From Taiwanofungus camphoratus (taxonomy: Eukaryota; Basidiomycota; Agaricomycetes; Polyporales; Taiwanofungaceae), in NCBI GenBank assembly GCA_003999685.1, contig CP021230.1, positions 496,001-560,000 on the forward strand: 64,000 nt of DNA, in the 5' to 3' direction. Under the pieces are notes generated by a model. That model did not search any database and had not been told where the DNA came from. It saw nothing but the letters and a program-made list of their open reading frames with translations. This document shows, in pieces, positions 1 to 12,005 of this stretch; the stretch's first letter is position 1; every line of letters starts with the position of its first letter. The position numbers and the translations under genes were made by a program.

Positions 1-822
1 CTGACGGTTATCTTTCGCACAGCGGGGTGGGCAATCAACTCGGCCGTTCTTGCTGGAGCATCCTCTTTTGACGTATGGATGAAGTTGAGAACACCTTTCG
101 GCAAGCCGACCTTTCGAGGACAACAAGTCTGTCATAGACCTCTAGGTATAAGGTACAGACGGACCTCGTGAAACAGTTCTGCTATGACGCCTTGAACACG
201 AGGGCTAACTTCCGAGGACTTCAGTACGACAGTATTACCACATATTATAGGGATTGCCATGGCCCTGACTGTCAGTATGATGGGTGCATTCCAAGGCGCG
301 ATGGAGAAGCTATTCCAAGAGATGCATCAGCGATCTATACGGTATTGGCCCCACCCAAAACAATACGGGAAAATGCCTGTACATGACACCTTGAGCCCTT
401 CTCTGTGCTATCACTTGTCCGCCGGGTACCATGGATGGAAATGTCTCTCCTCGAAGCTGAGTTACCAAGGATGCCGCTTCATGTAAAGCCTCATCTGCAA
501 GGTACAAATTGAAGTCGGCTACCGAAGCACCGGCGGCAGTTTCATCCTGGATGGCAGTATGGACTTTCTCTTTGAATCTTTCCGTGGAGAGGAGGTCGGC
601 AGCCTTCAAGAAATATTTCCGCCTTGTGGAGAAGGGAGTGTGTTCCCAGATACCAAAGGCGCGAACGGCTGCCTCCACTGCGTCCTTGCAGTCTTGACTC
701 GAAGCGGAAGCTGCAAGGGTAACGACAGCCTTGGTATATGGGTTGCGCACCGTAAAAGTGGCATGGGTACTTGCAGCACGTTCTTGGCCGTCGATATAGA
801 GCGGTGCAAACGGGGTAGACAT
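1..822 (-). CDS. Aldehyde dehydrogenase (salicylaldehyde/vanillin type), 5' part, runs off the window
   Basis: NAD(P)-dependent oxidation of an aldehyde, probably aromatic, to the acid. The in-window exons are 383-822, 165-309 and 1-110, joined in frame by short GT-AG introns. The protein starts MSTPFAPLYIDGQERAAS. It then has the ALDH N-terminal half: ASASSQDCKDAVEAAVRAF, RRAQGV, SIAPWNAP, CGNTVVLKSSE and, at the edge, IAHPAVRKITV just before the expected NFTG segment. The catalytic Glu and Cys lie beyond the window. The ATG at 822 is chosen because the N-terminus matches the paralogue at 4066-5930; exon 2 is 145 nt in both copies. No defect is visible in this part. Substrate class is inferred from overall resemblance to fungal aromatic-aldehyde dehydrogenases. 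Confidence 0.85.
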
Positions 823-3800
823 GGGAGCTCAGATATAGCTGTACGTTAAATCTGCCCTCCTAGTGCTCATCCTTATATCTCGAGGCCCCCAATCAAAGTA
901 TGGGAGTCGACTATACAAACTCATCAAAAACTAATTTGTTGACCACAGAAATCTCGACACATAGCGATGACGATCCAGGAACGACGTCTTCAATATAGTC
1001 TGAGACCGGCATCTCTTGTGACGCGTGTTGCTGTGTTACGTTAAGCTATTAACAGGCGGAGTGCTGGGGCTGTAAGTACGCCCTCTAATTAGACGGTAGC
1101 TTCCGATGACCCAGCCATGGCTTATGTCCTTAGTGGGCACTGACAATTGAACGCTTCACAGCGGATCGACTGGCATGCTTTGACCTTGCTGTCAAAACAG
1201 CGACTGGTGGCTACTGACCTGTCTGAGTCTTCGACATTACTCACTACCTCGCCCATCATACCTTGCCGAGGTTATGAGCTTTGCCACCTTCCGAGTCCCT
1301 GACAGTTACTGGTCGATAAGCATCTCCCGACTAAGACTTGTGTACAGCGGTCTTCTCGTAACTGTGAGAATGTCATGATGCGTAACCATTTGGCAAGACA
1401 ATTTGTCCAGGCCAATGATCGCCTGTTTCAATACCATCATTCTTCTTGAGTACAGGTTAGTGTGATTCTCTTCAAGTTGACAGGATAACCCTAGAACATC
1501 GCCAACGGGTGCTAGACGAATACTAAGGATCTAGATGATAAGTAAGCTCACGGCCTAACAACTCACTCTCGAGCGCAATGCCTTCAACCAGTTTCGGATA
1601 CCGCGTATGGCTGCTCCGATGTTGACTGGCACATAATTTGGCTGAAGTCAAGATGACTGCTTACATGAAATGGAGACCAGACGTTGGCCCAAAGGTCCCA
1701 TATAGTAGCCACAGCGGTGTGCAGATCCTACACAGCGATCTGTAGTGGCTCTGCTGACAGCGCCATTAGCATATTTTCGCAGGCGTCAATCAAGAGTGCT
1801 AACATACTATATAACATGAGCTGCTAGCCGCTTATGTTTACAGAAGCAAAGCAACCGTCCTCCGTTCCCATGATCCGTGCCCTGAGACCCAATCTGAGTC
1901 AGGACGTCGTTCCCTGATTTGCAAGTGTCGCGTAGACTCGGTAACTTGTGAACGCCAGCCCCAAGGGGTGGATACAGTAGCTTGGTCCAAGCATCGTAAT
2001 CGTATGCTAGCACTTCGGAGTACTGTACTTGGAGCTTGGATCTCGAGCGACTGGTTCTAACTGATGGACACATGACAACCGGGTATATACAGGGAGCTCA
2101 TGGCCAGCGGCAACTAGTTCGTGCCAATGTAGGTTTGCGAGCAAATGTGATCAAACAGTTGGGCTCTGACATGTCTTTCGGCCTTTGCTTTCGCCTTCAA
2201 CGTCATTTGGAAATCGCATGAACTTTCCGGCCCTGTTGAGATCATGAGTAAGCGGATATGTAGTATACTAATATACAATCTTCAGTGCAACGTGCATGTC
2301 TGTTCACCTGTTTCATCTTGACACGTCCTGCATAAAGATGCCAGTCTAGCATCTTGTCCCTACATTGGTCATGAAAATCTGTCATGTCAGGGGTCAGATA
2401 TTGGATCACCGAGTCGAAAGAACACCATGAAGAGACCAGTTCCTTCTCGACACTATTTGACAGCGACTCTAAGATACACAGGCGCTTTGGCGGGAGTCGG
2501 TCTTCGGCGATCCAGGTGGGAAAAACGGATCAGATGAGGATCCTCAGCGCTCGAATGTGGATGGTGACCGTTTGCTTCTGAGCCTGACATACTTATCGCC
2601 GGCCTTGAAACAGCAACAAGCGAGAAATGAACAATCACAAGAGAGTGCCGCTGAGTGAGCTATGTGAAATCAGCAATGTTTGTCGTCAGAAATCATTACG
2701 GACAGATAATCAACGATAGCGACTAGTACTGACTGCACGCTAGAAGTTGCTGGGGGTGAGAAAGGGCAAGCTAGTTACGGTACAGCGGGGAAAGTAGAAT
2801 CAAGCTCGGGTTGTGGAGTTTACAAGACGAAAAGTGGTGGAATGTATGTTGCCTATCTGGACAGATAAGCCTCGACGTAAGACTCAGACGGTCAACGCTA
2901 GGACGGGTTGGGCAGACTCGTCTCAGACGTGGGGCTTCCAACCATATCCTGTTTAGCCTTTGCGAATTGGCGTAGTTTTGGCTTGCCTGTTAGCGCTTTT
3001 TTTGTTCTTTCTATACAAGTCAGGTCCCTTTAATGACGACAATCAGTCCTTGATATTTACCATCACAAAATCTGACTTACCATGCGTTGCTATAACGGAA
3101 ACTGTCTATCTTTCAGTTGTATATATTAATATGCATACGCAGTCCCTCGCAGCTGGCATGTCAGAATCCCTGGACGGAGAGCTTGATCGTTTATTGTCAT
3201 CTTGCACTTCCGTGAACCCGTTACTCGAAACAAGACCCGGAGCTGTTCAATCCCAGCTTAGAGAGATAGAATCGAGAAGCCAGAATGATATACAGTGTTT
3301 AGCCGCAAAAGAAAGGTTATCAATTTTTGTGAAGGCCCAAGAATTTTAAAGAAGTCGAAGCTTGTTACTAAATGAATCATTGGGCTTTCTGCCAGTCAGT
3401 GTCTCAGGTCTGGTAGCAGGTTGACGACGGAAAGATCGCTCCAGGTCGAAGAATGGGCGTCAAGTAAAGTACTACTTGACAAACATGCCAGGATTGGGCA
3501 AGTGTACAGAAGTGTATATATGGCCTGAGATACTTTCGGATGAGGTTTGTTGCATCGTCGTTCCATCATCGTCAAAAAAGGCCAACACGAACTTCTTGGG
3601 TCGACGACTGTCTCTGAATGTCTTCGCCATTGACAAGAAGTGCACTTCCAATGAAATATCACACACCATGATCCGCAATTATTTAGAATAAATGGATTGC
3701 GGTCGCTGCAGCTCTGGGGCCGCTGAACCGTCCTACCTTCGGAGTGTATCCTTCAAAGCAACTTAGTGAGTAGACCACAACGACGCAAGCTGACCAGGAC

Positions 3801-4065
3801 ACCTTCATTTAGAACTGATTAGACCTCTGGCACGTATGTACATAAGCACGCAAGGGTGGGTCCTGAGTGCATCCGCTCACATATGCGACTCATGGAAAAT
3901 CTACTGCAGTTGTACACCAGTGCCCCTTGCTGTTCCCGTGTCGTATTTTAGATACATGTCTTACGCGCAACAAGCAGTACAACTTTGGAAGGTGTCCTCA
4001 TGACCTAAAGCTACAACGGCCAACAGATCCCTAGAGACACGTTACACCTTAGCAAAGCATTATAT
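823..4065. other. 3.2-kb stretch between the two aldehyde dehydrogenase genes, no gene recognised
   Basis: Only short open frames occur here, none with a recognisable domain, conserved splice pattern or ATG-initiated extended coding signal. The longest, 2960-3349 (+), begins with TTG. Its hydrophobic start followed by a polar tail could be chance. The downstream aldehyde dehydrogenase copy ends at 4066. I see no transposase, tRNA or clear repeat in this stretch. Confidence 0.5.
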
Positions 4066-5930
4066 TCAACCAACAAGGGGATACGAAGGGGCCTTGGATG
4101 GATGGATGACAATCATGCGGATATCAGTGAAACTGTCGACACTGAAGTATCCGTATCCCGTCGCCCCGCTGTGAACCATGTTGGGTCAGCAAAACGAGGC
4201 TTGACATGCAGACCACGATAACAGCATCCTGATCGAGACTCACCCGAGACCTACATGTTCCCTAGCGTCCTCGACGTGTATTGTCTGCCCATTGACATTT
4301 ACACAGCCTGTTCATGCCAAGCCGTGTGAGCGGAAGGTCAAAGGAAGAACTCAACAGCGAGGCTGACCTGCTCGGATACGCATAGCCACATCCAGCGCAT
4401 TGTTCAGGTCTTTTGTCCATACCCCCGCCAAGAGTGTATACTCCGATGCATTCGCAAGGTCCACAGCTTCATCGATCGTATCGACCTCCACAAGTATGGT
4501 GACTGCAAAAGGCCCGTGAGTTACTTGGCGGTATCTTGGCGGTATCGGGGGCTCCGTTCTCACCTGGGCCAAAGCTCTCCTGGTCCCACAGTTTCATCCC
4601 TGGCTTCACCTTGCTCACTATATGTGGCTGGACCACCGCACCGTCCCTGGTGGCATCTCCGAGCAGGAACTCTGCGCCCTGCTCTTTAGCCTCCCGCAGC
4701 AGCGATATCACGCTCTCCGCTGAACCATCCGTGAACAATACCGAAATGTTGGCCTCCGGGCCCCCAGACCTGAGCTTGCTGAACTCTGCAACAAGAGCCG
4801 ACGCGAGCGTAGGCGCGACCTTTTGCTGGACGATGACGCGCTCGGTCGACATGCAAATCTGGCCAGAATGGAGCAATGCAGAAGACGTGATTGCCTTCGC
4901 AGCGCGGGCGATGTCGGCGTCTTCCAAAACCTGGGGAAGACAAGTCAACTCGCGAACTCGACGGTGTCATGTATAGTATTACAGAACTTACAACAACGGG
5001 TGCCTTGCCACCGAGCTCGAATACACATGGCTTGAGATACTTCGCCGCCTCTGCAGCGAGCAGCTTGCTAACGCGCTCACCGCCTGTGAACTGACCTCCC
5101 CAGGTAAGTCATACTCCCAGTCTGTGGTGGCATCTACACCAACATTCAGTCTCCGCACGGCGGGGTGAGCAATGATCTCAGCCGTTCTCGCCGGCGCCTC
5201 GTCTCTCGCGGTATGGACAAAGTTGAAAACACCGTTCGGAAAGCCGACCTATGCACCATGAAAGTCTGGCAATGGCCGCAAGCTCGCAGACACAAACCTC
5301 GTGGAACAGTTCCGCTACTACGTACTGAATACGCGGACTAACTTCAGAAGTCTTGAGGACAACAGTGTTGCCACATATGAGGGGTATCGTCATGGCATGG
5401 ATCGTCAGTATCAATGGCGAATTCCATGGTGCGATAGCCAAGCTGTTACAAAAACAAGACGTGAACAGAAGTAATCTCAACAATGTTCAGTGCACACACA
5501 TGACGCCTTGGGCCCTTCGCTGGGCAATTACCTGTCCGCCAGCAACGGAAGGGAAAGTCTCCCGTCTTAGCTGCGTCACCATGCCTGCCACCTCGCGCAA
5601 CATGGTTGTCGAGACTTCAAGGTTCATTCCGACGAGGTAATCTACGGCACATATCTCGTCTTGGATGGCCGCCTTGACCTTTGCCCTATATTTTTCGGTG
5701 TTCAGAAGGTCGGCAGCTTTGAGGAAGTAGTCCCGCTTCATAGCAAGGGGTGCATGCTCCCAAAGGCGGAACGCTCGAACGGCGGCTTCAACGGCATCAT
5801 TGCAATCCTGACTGGAGGCAGAAGCAGCGAGCGCGACAACTTCGCCAGAGTACGGATTCCGCACTTCGAATGTAGCATTGGTGCTCGCAGGACGCTCTTA
5901 GCCATCAATATAAAGGGGCGTGATGGACAT
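4066..5930 (-). pseudogene. Second aldehyde dehydrogenase copy with a stop at codon 11
   Basis: Tandem paralogue of the gene at the left edge. Eight exons (5500-5930, 5298-5442, 5144-5248, 4992-5090, 4564-4930, 4368-4502, 4244-4307, 4066-4168) splice in frame into 483 codons, the usual family length. The catalytic motifs are intact: FELGGKAP (general-base Glu), GQICMSTERV (nucleophile Cys), ESFGP, and the C-terminal GATGYGYFSVDSFTD. The one defect is TAA at 5898-5900, codon 11, where the paralogue has CAA (Gln) in the context YIDG-Q-ER. The next in-frame ATG lies far into the coenzyme-binding half, so restart is unlikely to give a working enzyme. This looks like a very young pseudogene. Stop readthrough, a sequencing error or an undetected alternative first exon are other options. 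Confidence 0.82.
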
Positions 5931-7987
5931 TGCGCTCTGGTGAGATCCATTCTAGACGTCTGGCCTGCGCCCTTATACTATGCAGGAGCGCCGGAAAGAA
6001 TTGTCAGCGGACTCCGATGAACACAACATGAAGATGACTCACCAAATAGAAGCCAATTGATACAGTATGATCTATCCTACACGCGAGGGAGACTTACAGC
6101 TCGGTTTCAAAAGGACAGTGGGGCCAACTGCTCATGTTGGCTGAAGATCTCCCGTTCATGAGGAAGAGAATCCCAAATGCTGCAATTTACTACTTGGCGA
6201 GCTGCGAGCGCGTCGATAGCACACTGCGAGAACCCACGATGGTATCTGCGTCTTGTGTCAGTGCGCTATCGATTGGCTGAAGCCTCAAACCGTGTTCCTA
6301 GCGATGCGCCAGTACAAGCTGTTCGACGGTAACGGAGGTCCCAAGTGTCGCGCAGCATCGGAGTGAGATTGGAGGCCGTCTTGATCCATCCTAGTAATTA
6401 GTGAACAGCGTTCTTCAGAGGATGACATACTTATGTACGTATACTTATTGCTAGTTTCATCAAAGAAGGTGCGGTGGCAGCATTTTCCGCCATCCTGACT
6501 ATCCGACTCAGAACAGCTCTAGCTCACTCAAAGCTGCTCGTATCGACACGCTCTATAAAGCAAAAATGCTCTATTCATCTGTCTGGAGGGCACTGTACAA
6601 TTTTCTCCGAGTTTTGCCAATCCAATCTTGAGCTGCAAATTTGGTGGCTTTCTGAATGAAGAACAGCTTGTGCTTGACAACAATGGCTTGAGGCCTTACA
6701 TACTTTAATTGTACAGTGCCCTCCAGACAGATGAATAGAGCATTTTTGCTTTATAGAGTGTGTCGATACGAGCAGCTTTGAGTGAGCTAGAGCTGTTCTG
6801 AGTCGGATAGTCAGGATGGCGGAAAATGCTGCCACCGCGCCTTCTTTGATGAAACTAGCAATAGCGATATCACTGTGGATGTTCCAATAAGTACAGTACC
6901 GCCGGACGGACACGGATACACGTATCTTGCGCAGGTCGATCCTTCGTTGTCAACGATCTTCGCGCACTCTCATGCCTGATGTCTACGAGTTTGTTCAGGC
7001 TCTACTCTATGCACACTGCATCATTCTGGTTTATCCTCAATTGTTCGACACGCGGGAGCGCTAGCTATAGACTACGAAGTTTAAAACTGCGTCGGTCTTG
7101 CACTAATCAACGGAGCTCCCAATCATCAATATTCAGCCCGAGTATGTCCTCTCCGACGTTTCTTGGACACTAGTGTTCGTGTCTGGCAATCGTTTATGAT
7201 ATTCAGTGTTGGCCATGGTGATATGCAAGTCTCATCGTGCTTCAAACAGCTGTGACCTAAGAAATACGTAGGCGTTGTCTTCATCTGATTCGTCACACAA
7301 CGACCTCGCCAGCCGTTCGGGACGTTGGCACGTTGTCTGTTGTGGTTGGAACTTTTTTTCTAACATCTTTGTCCTCGTTGGCAAGCGGATCCCCATATCA
7401 CGCCTAGATACGTGCATTCTTCCTCGTGTCAAGTTTGCTTTGTCTTACCATTAGTTCTGGCATTTGCCACCTGTGGTATGATCGGCGGTCTGTGTTCTCC
7501 ATCTTTGTCTTTCAACTGTGCATCGTGCATCGTCCTATATAAACTTTGTGGGTCAAGCCAAATGGGGTTCACTCGTCTACTTCATAAATTCTCTTGGCTG
7601 ATGTTCCTCTGGCGCTTGGAATGCCAAACAAGAGCACATGTATAGGACATGGCGGCTAGAGCTATTTCTTGGTTTGTCCTTGCACGCGGGATAGCGCAAC
7701 TGACTCTCCACAGATGTTCTTGTGTAGGCTCATTCGGAACCCTCGGAGACAAATTTTTCACTTTGGCCACCGGCAGCCCCTTTGTTACGGTTCGTGACAA
7801 GGCACCGATCGTCTAGTTTGTTGGTGGCTCCATTTTGATCATGGCGCAGTTCCATTGTCTATAACATACATATAAGAAGGGTCCTCGGGCTCATTGCGTT
7901 GGTTCAGTCTCTTTGTTATCAAGTTTTACCGTGCGCAGACTAAGGGCTCATCATCAATACCAAAATCTGAAGTCGCATCAATAGAAT
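5931..7987. other. Intergenic stretch containing a long inverted repeat
   Basis: Apart from the inverted repeat at 6446-6863 I find no gene. The open frames at 6474-6659 (+) and 6575-6913 (-) share a peptide because they read the two arms of the repeat, so they are not independent coding evidence. Frames around 7400-7650 begin at GTG and show no family resemblance. The end of this stretch would be promoter for the F-box gene starting at 7988. Confidence 0.5.
6446..6863. repeat. Near-perfect 157-bp inverted repeat with 104-bp spacer
   Basis: Arm 1 is 6446-6602 and arm 2, its reverse complement, is 6707-6863. I count two mismatches over 157 bp: one T/C near the outer end (GGTGCGG versus GGCGCGG) and one G/A (GACACGCTC versus GACACACTC). 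The spacer 6603-6706 is unique sequence. No target-site duplication is apparent and no transposase is inside, so this is not an ordinary short terminal-repeat element. A transcript crossing it would fold into a long hairpin, a potential source of small RNAs. The arms encode nothing I recognise. Confidence 0.92.
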
Positions 7988-9572
7988 ATGTCAACGGATG
8001 GCTTCCAAACGTATGCGCCGTTATCTTTTGACGATGCCTCACTCTAATTGACCTCAAACAGGGATCCGCTCGCGCCGATGACCCTCGGCTTACCGCAGAA
8101 ACTCCACAACTTGATAGCGGATTTTGTGGCCCAACTGGGGACGAAAGCAGACTTGCGAGCGTGCATGCTGACGTGCCGTGCATGGCTCCCTGGTGCTCGC
8201 GCGCACTTGTTCCGCAGCATTACTATCAAACCTCGCACTGACCTGTTCCGCATCTATGCTATCTGTACTTCCCCAGAGCTTCTCCCGTATGTGAAAGCAA
8301 TAACCATCCTGGGGCGTCTAACTGGCTCTGGGCTTGGAGACGACGGGACCCCCTATCATGGGTGGCTAGACAGCGTGGCCCCCCTCCTCAGACGGCTTTC
8401 GACGATCGACACGCTGCGGCTGGATGACCTGAGCTGGGGCGATATACGGCTGGAGACACGACAAATTCTGCTCACAAGCTTCCCGCGTGTCACGCGGCTG
8501 CTCCTTTATTTGGTCGATTTCTGGAACGCCAATCAGCTCGTCCGCACTTTGAACGCCTTCCCCTGTCTGACTGAACTATCTGTGGGGCGTTCGTCCTGGC
8601 ATCTGTGGAACCATCTCCCGCGCCAGGTAGCAGGTTCGGCTCCCCTCTCTCTGCGTTCCCTGTACATCGGTCCGACCGCATTTGGACGTTACGCACCGTT
8701 ATTGCAGTGGCTGTTGAGCAACCGTCCTTCACTGACGGTCCGGGATGCGGTCATCTGGTGGGAAGATCCCGAAATCAGTAGTCTCGTCGCGTTCCTGCGG
8801 AAGGCTGCTCCCTCGTTGAAGTCCCTGGAATACCACCACTTCATATGCCTGCCTCACAGTGAGTAGCCTGATTAGAGATTACTGCTACTGGACCCCGACA
8901 CAGCTGACTTCTCATGCAGCATGGTGCCACCAAACGCGTCCACAAGATGAAATCTACCATCACGGAATGGAAGAAGACGATGATCGCGACGATGGCCCGG
9001 CCTACTATGGCGAAGTGACGGTAGGCCCACGGCCTGATCCTGACCTTGAACTTGACGATGACGAGCTTGACGGTGTCCGCAACGCAGTGTTTGGTGCAGG
9101 GTTCTATGCGTTCCCGCCTCAGGTTCAAGCTAATTTAGATGGCCTCAGTATGCTCGAAGCCATGCCCATTATCGGTAGCGCAGTGGAGGTTTTGCACGTT
9201 TACATAACCTGGACCCCGCTCGCACTGTTCGGCATCAAACTGATGTGCCAGATGGTTTCCACTCGCACGAAGGTGTTTCACTTGACTTTGATCTTCAAAC
9301 TGTCTAAAAGCCTAGTATCTACAAAGTGGGACAGGATCGATTCTCTCCTTGCTGAGGTTCAGCCTCCAGAAATCCCTAGTGCTGATTTTAGGCTGTACTT
9401 GCGAGCTGATTGGGACGCTTCACCTGATACGCTAATAGAGGCGACGAGAAAGTACGTTCAACAATTGCCGCAGATCCGTGAGTGTGGCTTGTTTACGATC
9501 ACAAGCACGAGCGGGGAATTGGAGGATCCGGAGGCAGCAGCGGATGAACAGTTCTGGGAGAACTGTCAATGA
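7988..9572 (+). CDS. F-box-like domain protein
   Basis: Predicted substrate-recognition subunit of an SCF-type ubiquitin ligase. Three exons: 7988-8010, 8062-8858 and 8920-9572, giving 490 residues. The short first exon encodes MSTDGFQT and joins in frame through a 51-nt GTATGC...CAG intron. The F-box lies at about residues 14-55 (LGLPQKLHNLIADF, then LRACMLTCRAWLPGARAHLF), the pattern typical of the large basidiomycete F-box families. The middle is leucine-rich and likely folds as irregular repeats. An acidic segment (EEDDDRDD, ELDDDELDG) follows. The gene converges on the DUF3445 gene, whose stop is about 170 bp downstream on the other strand. Function beyond F-box membership is unknown. 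Confidence 0.78.
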
Positions 9573-9741
9573 TCTTTGTGGATAGAATAGTGATGTTTCT
9601 TGTGTAATTGGAATTAAGACCCCCAGTACCTTAGCAGTACACTTTATGGAAAGGGCAGCATGTACTGATGAACGATCTTGCGACCAGAAAGATACCTCGA
9701 GTCTTACACCACTGCAGTATCCGACTGCTTGTTATGGGTCT

Positions 9742-12005
9742 TCACTTCAGGTCCGCGCTCCCGGAACTTCGCAACCTCGTCCACATCTTCGGCCCTGTAT
9801 CACCAATCAGCGAAATGCGCTTGACGCTCCTAAGTGAAGGAGGGGAGACGCACCGAATCAGTCCACGCGCGATCTGTCGCTGGGTGAGGTGCTGCAGATA
9901 TGGCACAAGCCGCGAGTGGTACTTTTCCGAATTCTTGTACTGCCATCCATACGTATCGTGGCTGTCAGTTACTGGTCCAGAGCTGAGAGAAGCGACGCAC
10001 ATCCATCAGCTCCGCATCCGCATCCGTATGAATCTTCCCGAGGAGTGCGGGCACGAGTGGGCTGTCCGCGAGGTCTTCGATGCGCTTCAGCACCGGATGA
10101 CTGATTACGCGATATTCAGACAGCGGTTAGTCTACGAGTAGTAACAACTAGGTATATAGGATGTGGTCTACGGAGGGCACAGGAGGAGAGGGAGAGAGCA
10201 GACTTACACGCCGAAGACGATCCCACGAGTGCGTGGGAGCTTGCGGAACGTCTGGTGGTCAATGCGCAGAAACAGGTCTCCAGGGTGCATGCCTTCGGGC
10301 ATGCCGTTGGAGATGATGTTGTCTGCATCGTAGGCAACAAAGCAGATTAGACTCCTCTTTGTGAAGCCTCAAAGGCGGGGCGGGTGGTACGCAAGGCCCA
10401 AAACAAAATAGTTTTTGTCTTGCTACTACCCAATTATAGGGAGAGTCCCGTGAAGGGTGCGCACCACTGCAACCCAGTTGCAGACACCGCTGCAAGAAAC
10501 AATGGACGGATAAAAGATATACGCACGCCAGAATAGTTCACGGTCGTCCGCGATGAACCAGCTCGAGCGCTCAAACGGGCGGTCCGGCGAGAACCGTGTC
10601 AGGGTACGCTCAACGCTCATCAAGATCTTCTCCTTGAAATGCGGGACTGGCGAGTGCACCTGATGCATTGGCTGGTTGATTTTCTCGGAGAGAAGGTAGG
10701 AGCCTGGGAGAACAGGGTCAATGAGATGCACGTTGAACAAGACCCCAGGTGCGTACCAGGGAAGACGACGAGGCCGCCGGTGAAATACACTTTTCCGTCT
10801 TCGCGCTCTCGGGCCATCAGAAAGTCGTCCTGCACCAACCTAGCGTATACATCAGCGTCTTCTCCTTCACTCCATTCACGCGTGTCCATGAGACTGACCT
10901 CGAGACGACATGCAGCGCGTCCACGCCTTTCAGCCTTTGCACGTCGTGGAAGCGTTCGTCCGTCACCTTGTTCCAGATGCCCATGTCTTCCGGCGTGGTG
11001 GATGACAGACGCGCGAATAGTGTGGGGAAGCGCTTCGGGAGGTAGTCTACGAGCGTCTCGAGCAGCTCGGTACAGCAGTCGTCGTTGTCTGGGAGTGAAT
11101 CAATCACGATTTTTCCTGCAAAAAGTGAGAGAGCGAAAGTCAGTTAGTCCTGTGGTAAGTCGGATTACTCGAGGGGCTCTGATGCAACCTAGGCGTAGAG
11201 CCTGGATTGCAGATGGCTCAGTCATGCTCATTAGGACGAATGGTAACTTCATGGGTCTGATTTTGGAAGGTGTCCTCTAATGAGCTCGTGAGTGGACCTT
11301 GAAAAGCCTCGTCCTCTTTCAAACGAATATAAGATGCATGAACACCGGCGGCTTGACTTGACTGGACCCGCGCAATGCACGGATCTGTAAGAGTGTGAAG
11401 GAGACTTCACTACCAGCAAAGGCACAAAGCAGTAATGTCCGAAGAGAAGGACAAAGAGAGCATAACATTACTACGGACAGACCTTGCTCCCTGATAACCC
11501 GTGCCTTCTCGTCGAGGTACCACTTGTACTCCTTATCGATCTCGATCCAGTCGTTGATGTGCATCGGTTGATGCGCCATCGTCTGCCAGTGCCCCGCAAG
11601 TCAACATCGTCGATCACTACAGATCGTCTTTGAGCCATTCGGGAGACTAGAACGTACTTGAAAATATGGATACCGCAGCGTCTTGTTCACATGGACATAG
11701 TCCCTCAACGTTGCGCTCTCCAAGTCAAAGCCAAGGAGCGGGTCGGGGTCTGGCAGATACCCTGGTCCTGTTAGTGTGACATTGCCCTCTGTCAATGCAG
11801 GCCCGTATCGAAGTGGCTTCGGCGCGTTGTTCTTCCCCGTCGTTGAGCTCTTACTTTCAACGGGGCTGTCTACGGGACTTTGCTTGCGTCCACGAGCACG
11901 GAAAAAGTGGATGAAGGAGAAGAGCGCGGCGAGTAGTACCACACCGAGAAGGTCGTCCCATCGCAAAGTCACTTTGACACCCCAGAAAGTCAGTATGAGC
12001 GGCAT
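9742..12005 (-). CDS. DUF3445 family (heme-dependent oxidative N-demethylase-like), membrane-anchored
   Basis: Eight exons (11658-12005, 11483-11582, 10899-11115, 10757-10839, 10527-10703, 10208-10322, 10001-10100, 9742-9939) join in frame into 445 residues. An N-terminal anchor (WDDLLGVVLLAALFSFIHFF) precedes a Ser/Thr/Lys linker and then the DUF3445 core: INDWIEIDKEYKWYLDEKAR, LLETLVDYLPKRFPTLF, SRLVQDDFLM, GGLVVFPGSYLLSEKINQPM, HSPVP, RTLTRFSPD, RIDHQTFRKLPRTRGIVF. Bacterial relatives carry a heme subunit that demethylates dimethylamine-like substrates; the fungal substrate is not established. The start is the ATG at 12005, since upstream in-frame starts are GTG only. Intron 2 (about 367 nt) and the intron between exons 5 and 6 (204 nt) are long for this genome. 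The last exon lies antisense to a 157-codon open frame at 9668-10141 that is only its shadow. Confidence 0.85.

Noticed and set aside
2960-3349. 129-codon frame with hydrophobic N-terminus, possible secreted or membrane protein
   Set aside because: It begins with TTG, has no in-frame ATG nearby, no homologue I recognise and no splice partner.
6474-6913. Two open frames encoding the same peptide, suggesting a duplicated gene
   Set aside because: They read the two arms of the inverted repeat in opposite directions. The shared peptide follows from the DNA symmetry, and no family is recognised.
9668-10141. 157-codon plus-strand open frame that looks coding by composition
   Set aside because: It lies antisense to exons 7 and 8 of the DUF3445 gene, which splice in frame with family-typical sequence (HPVLKRIEDLADSPLVPALL then YKNSEKYHSRL). 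The plus frame is the shadow.
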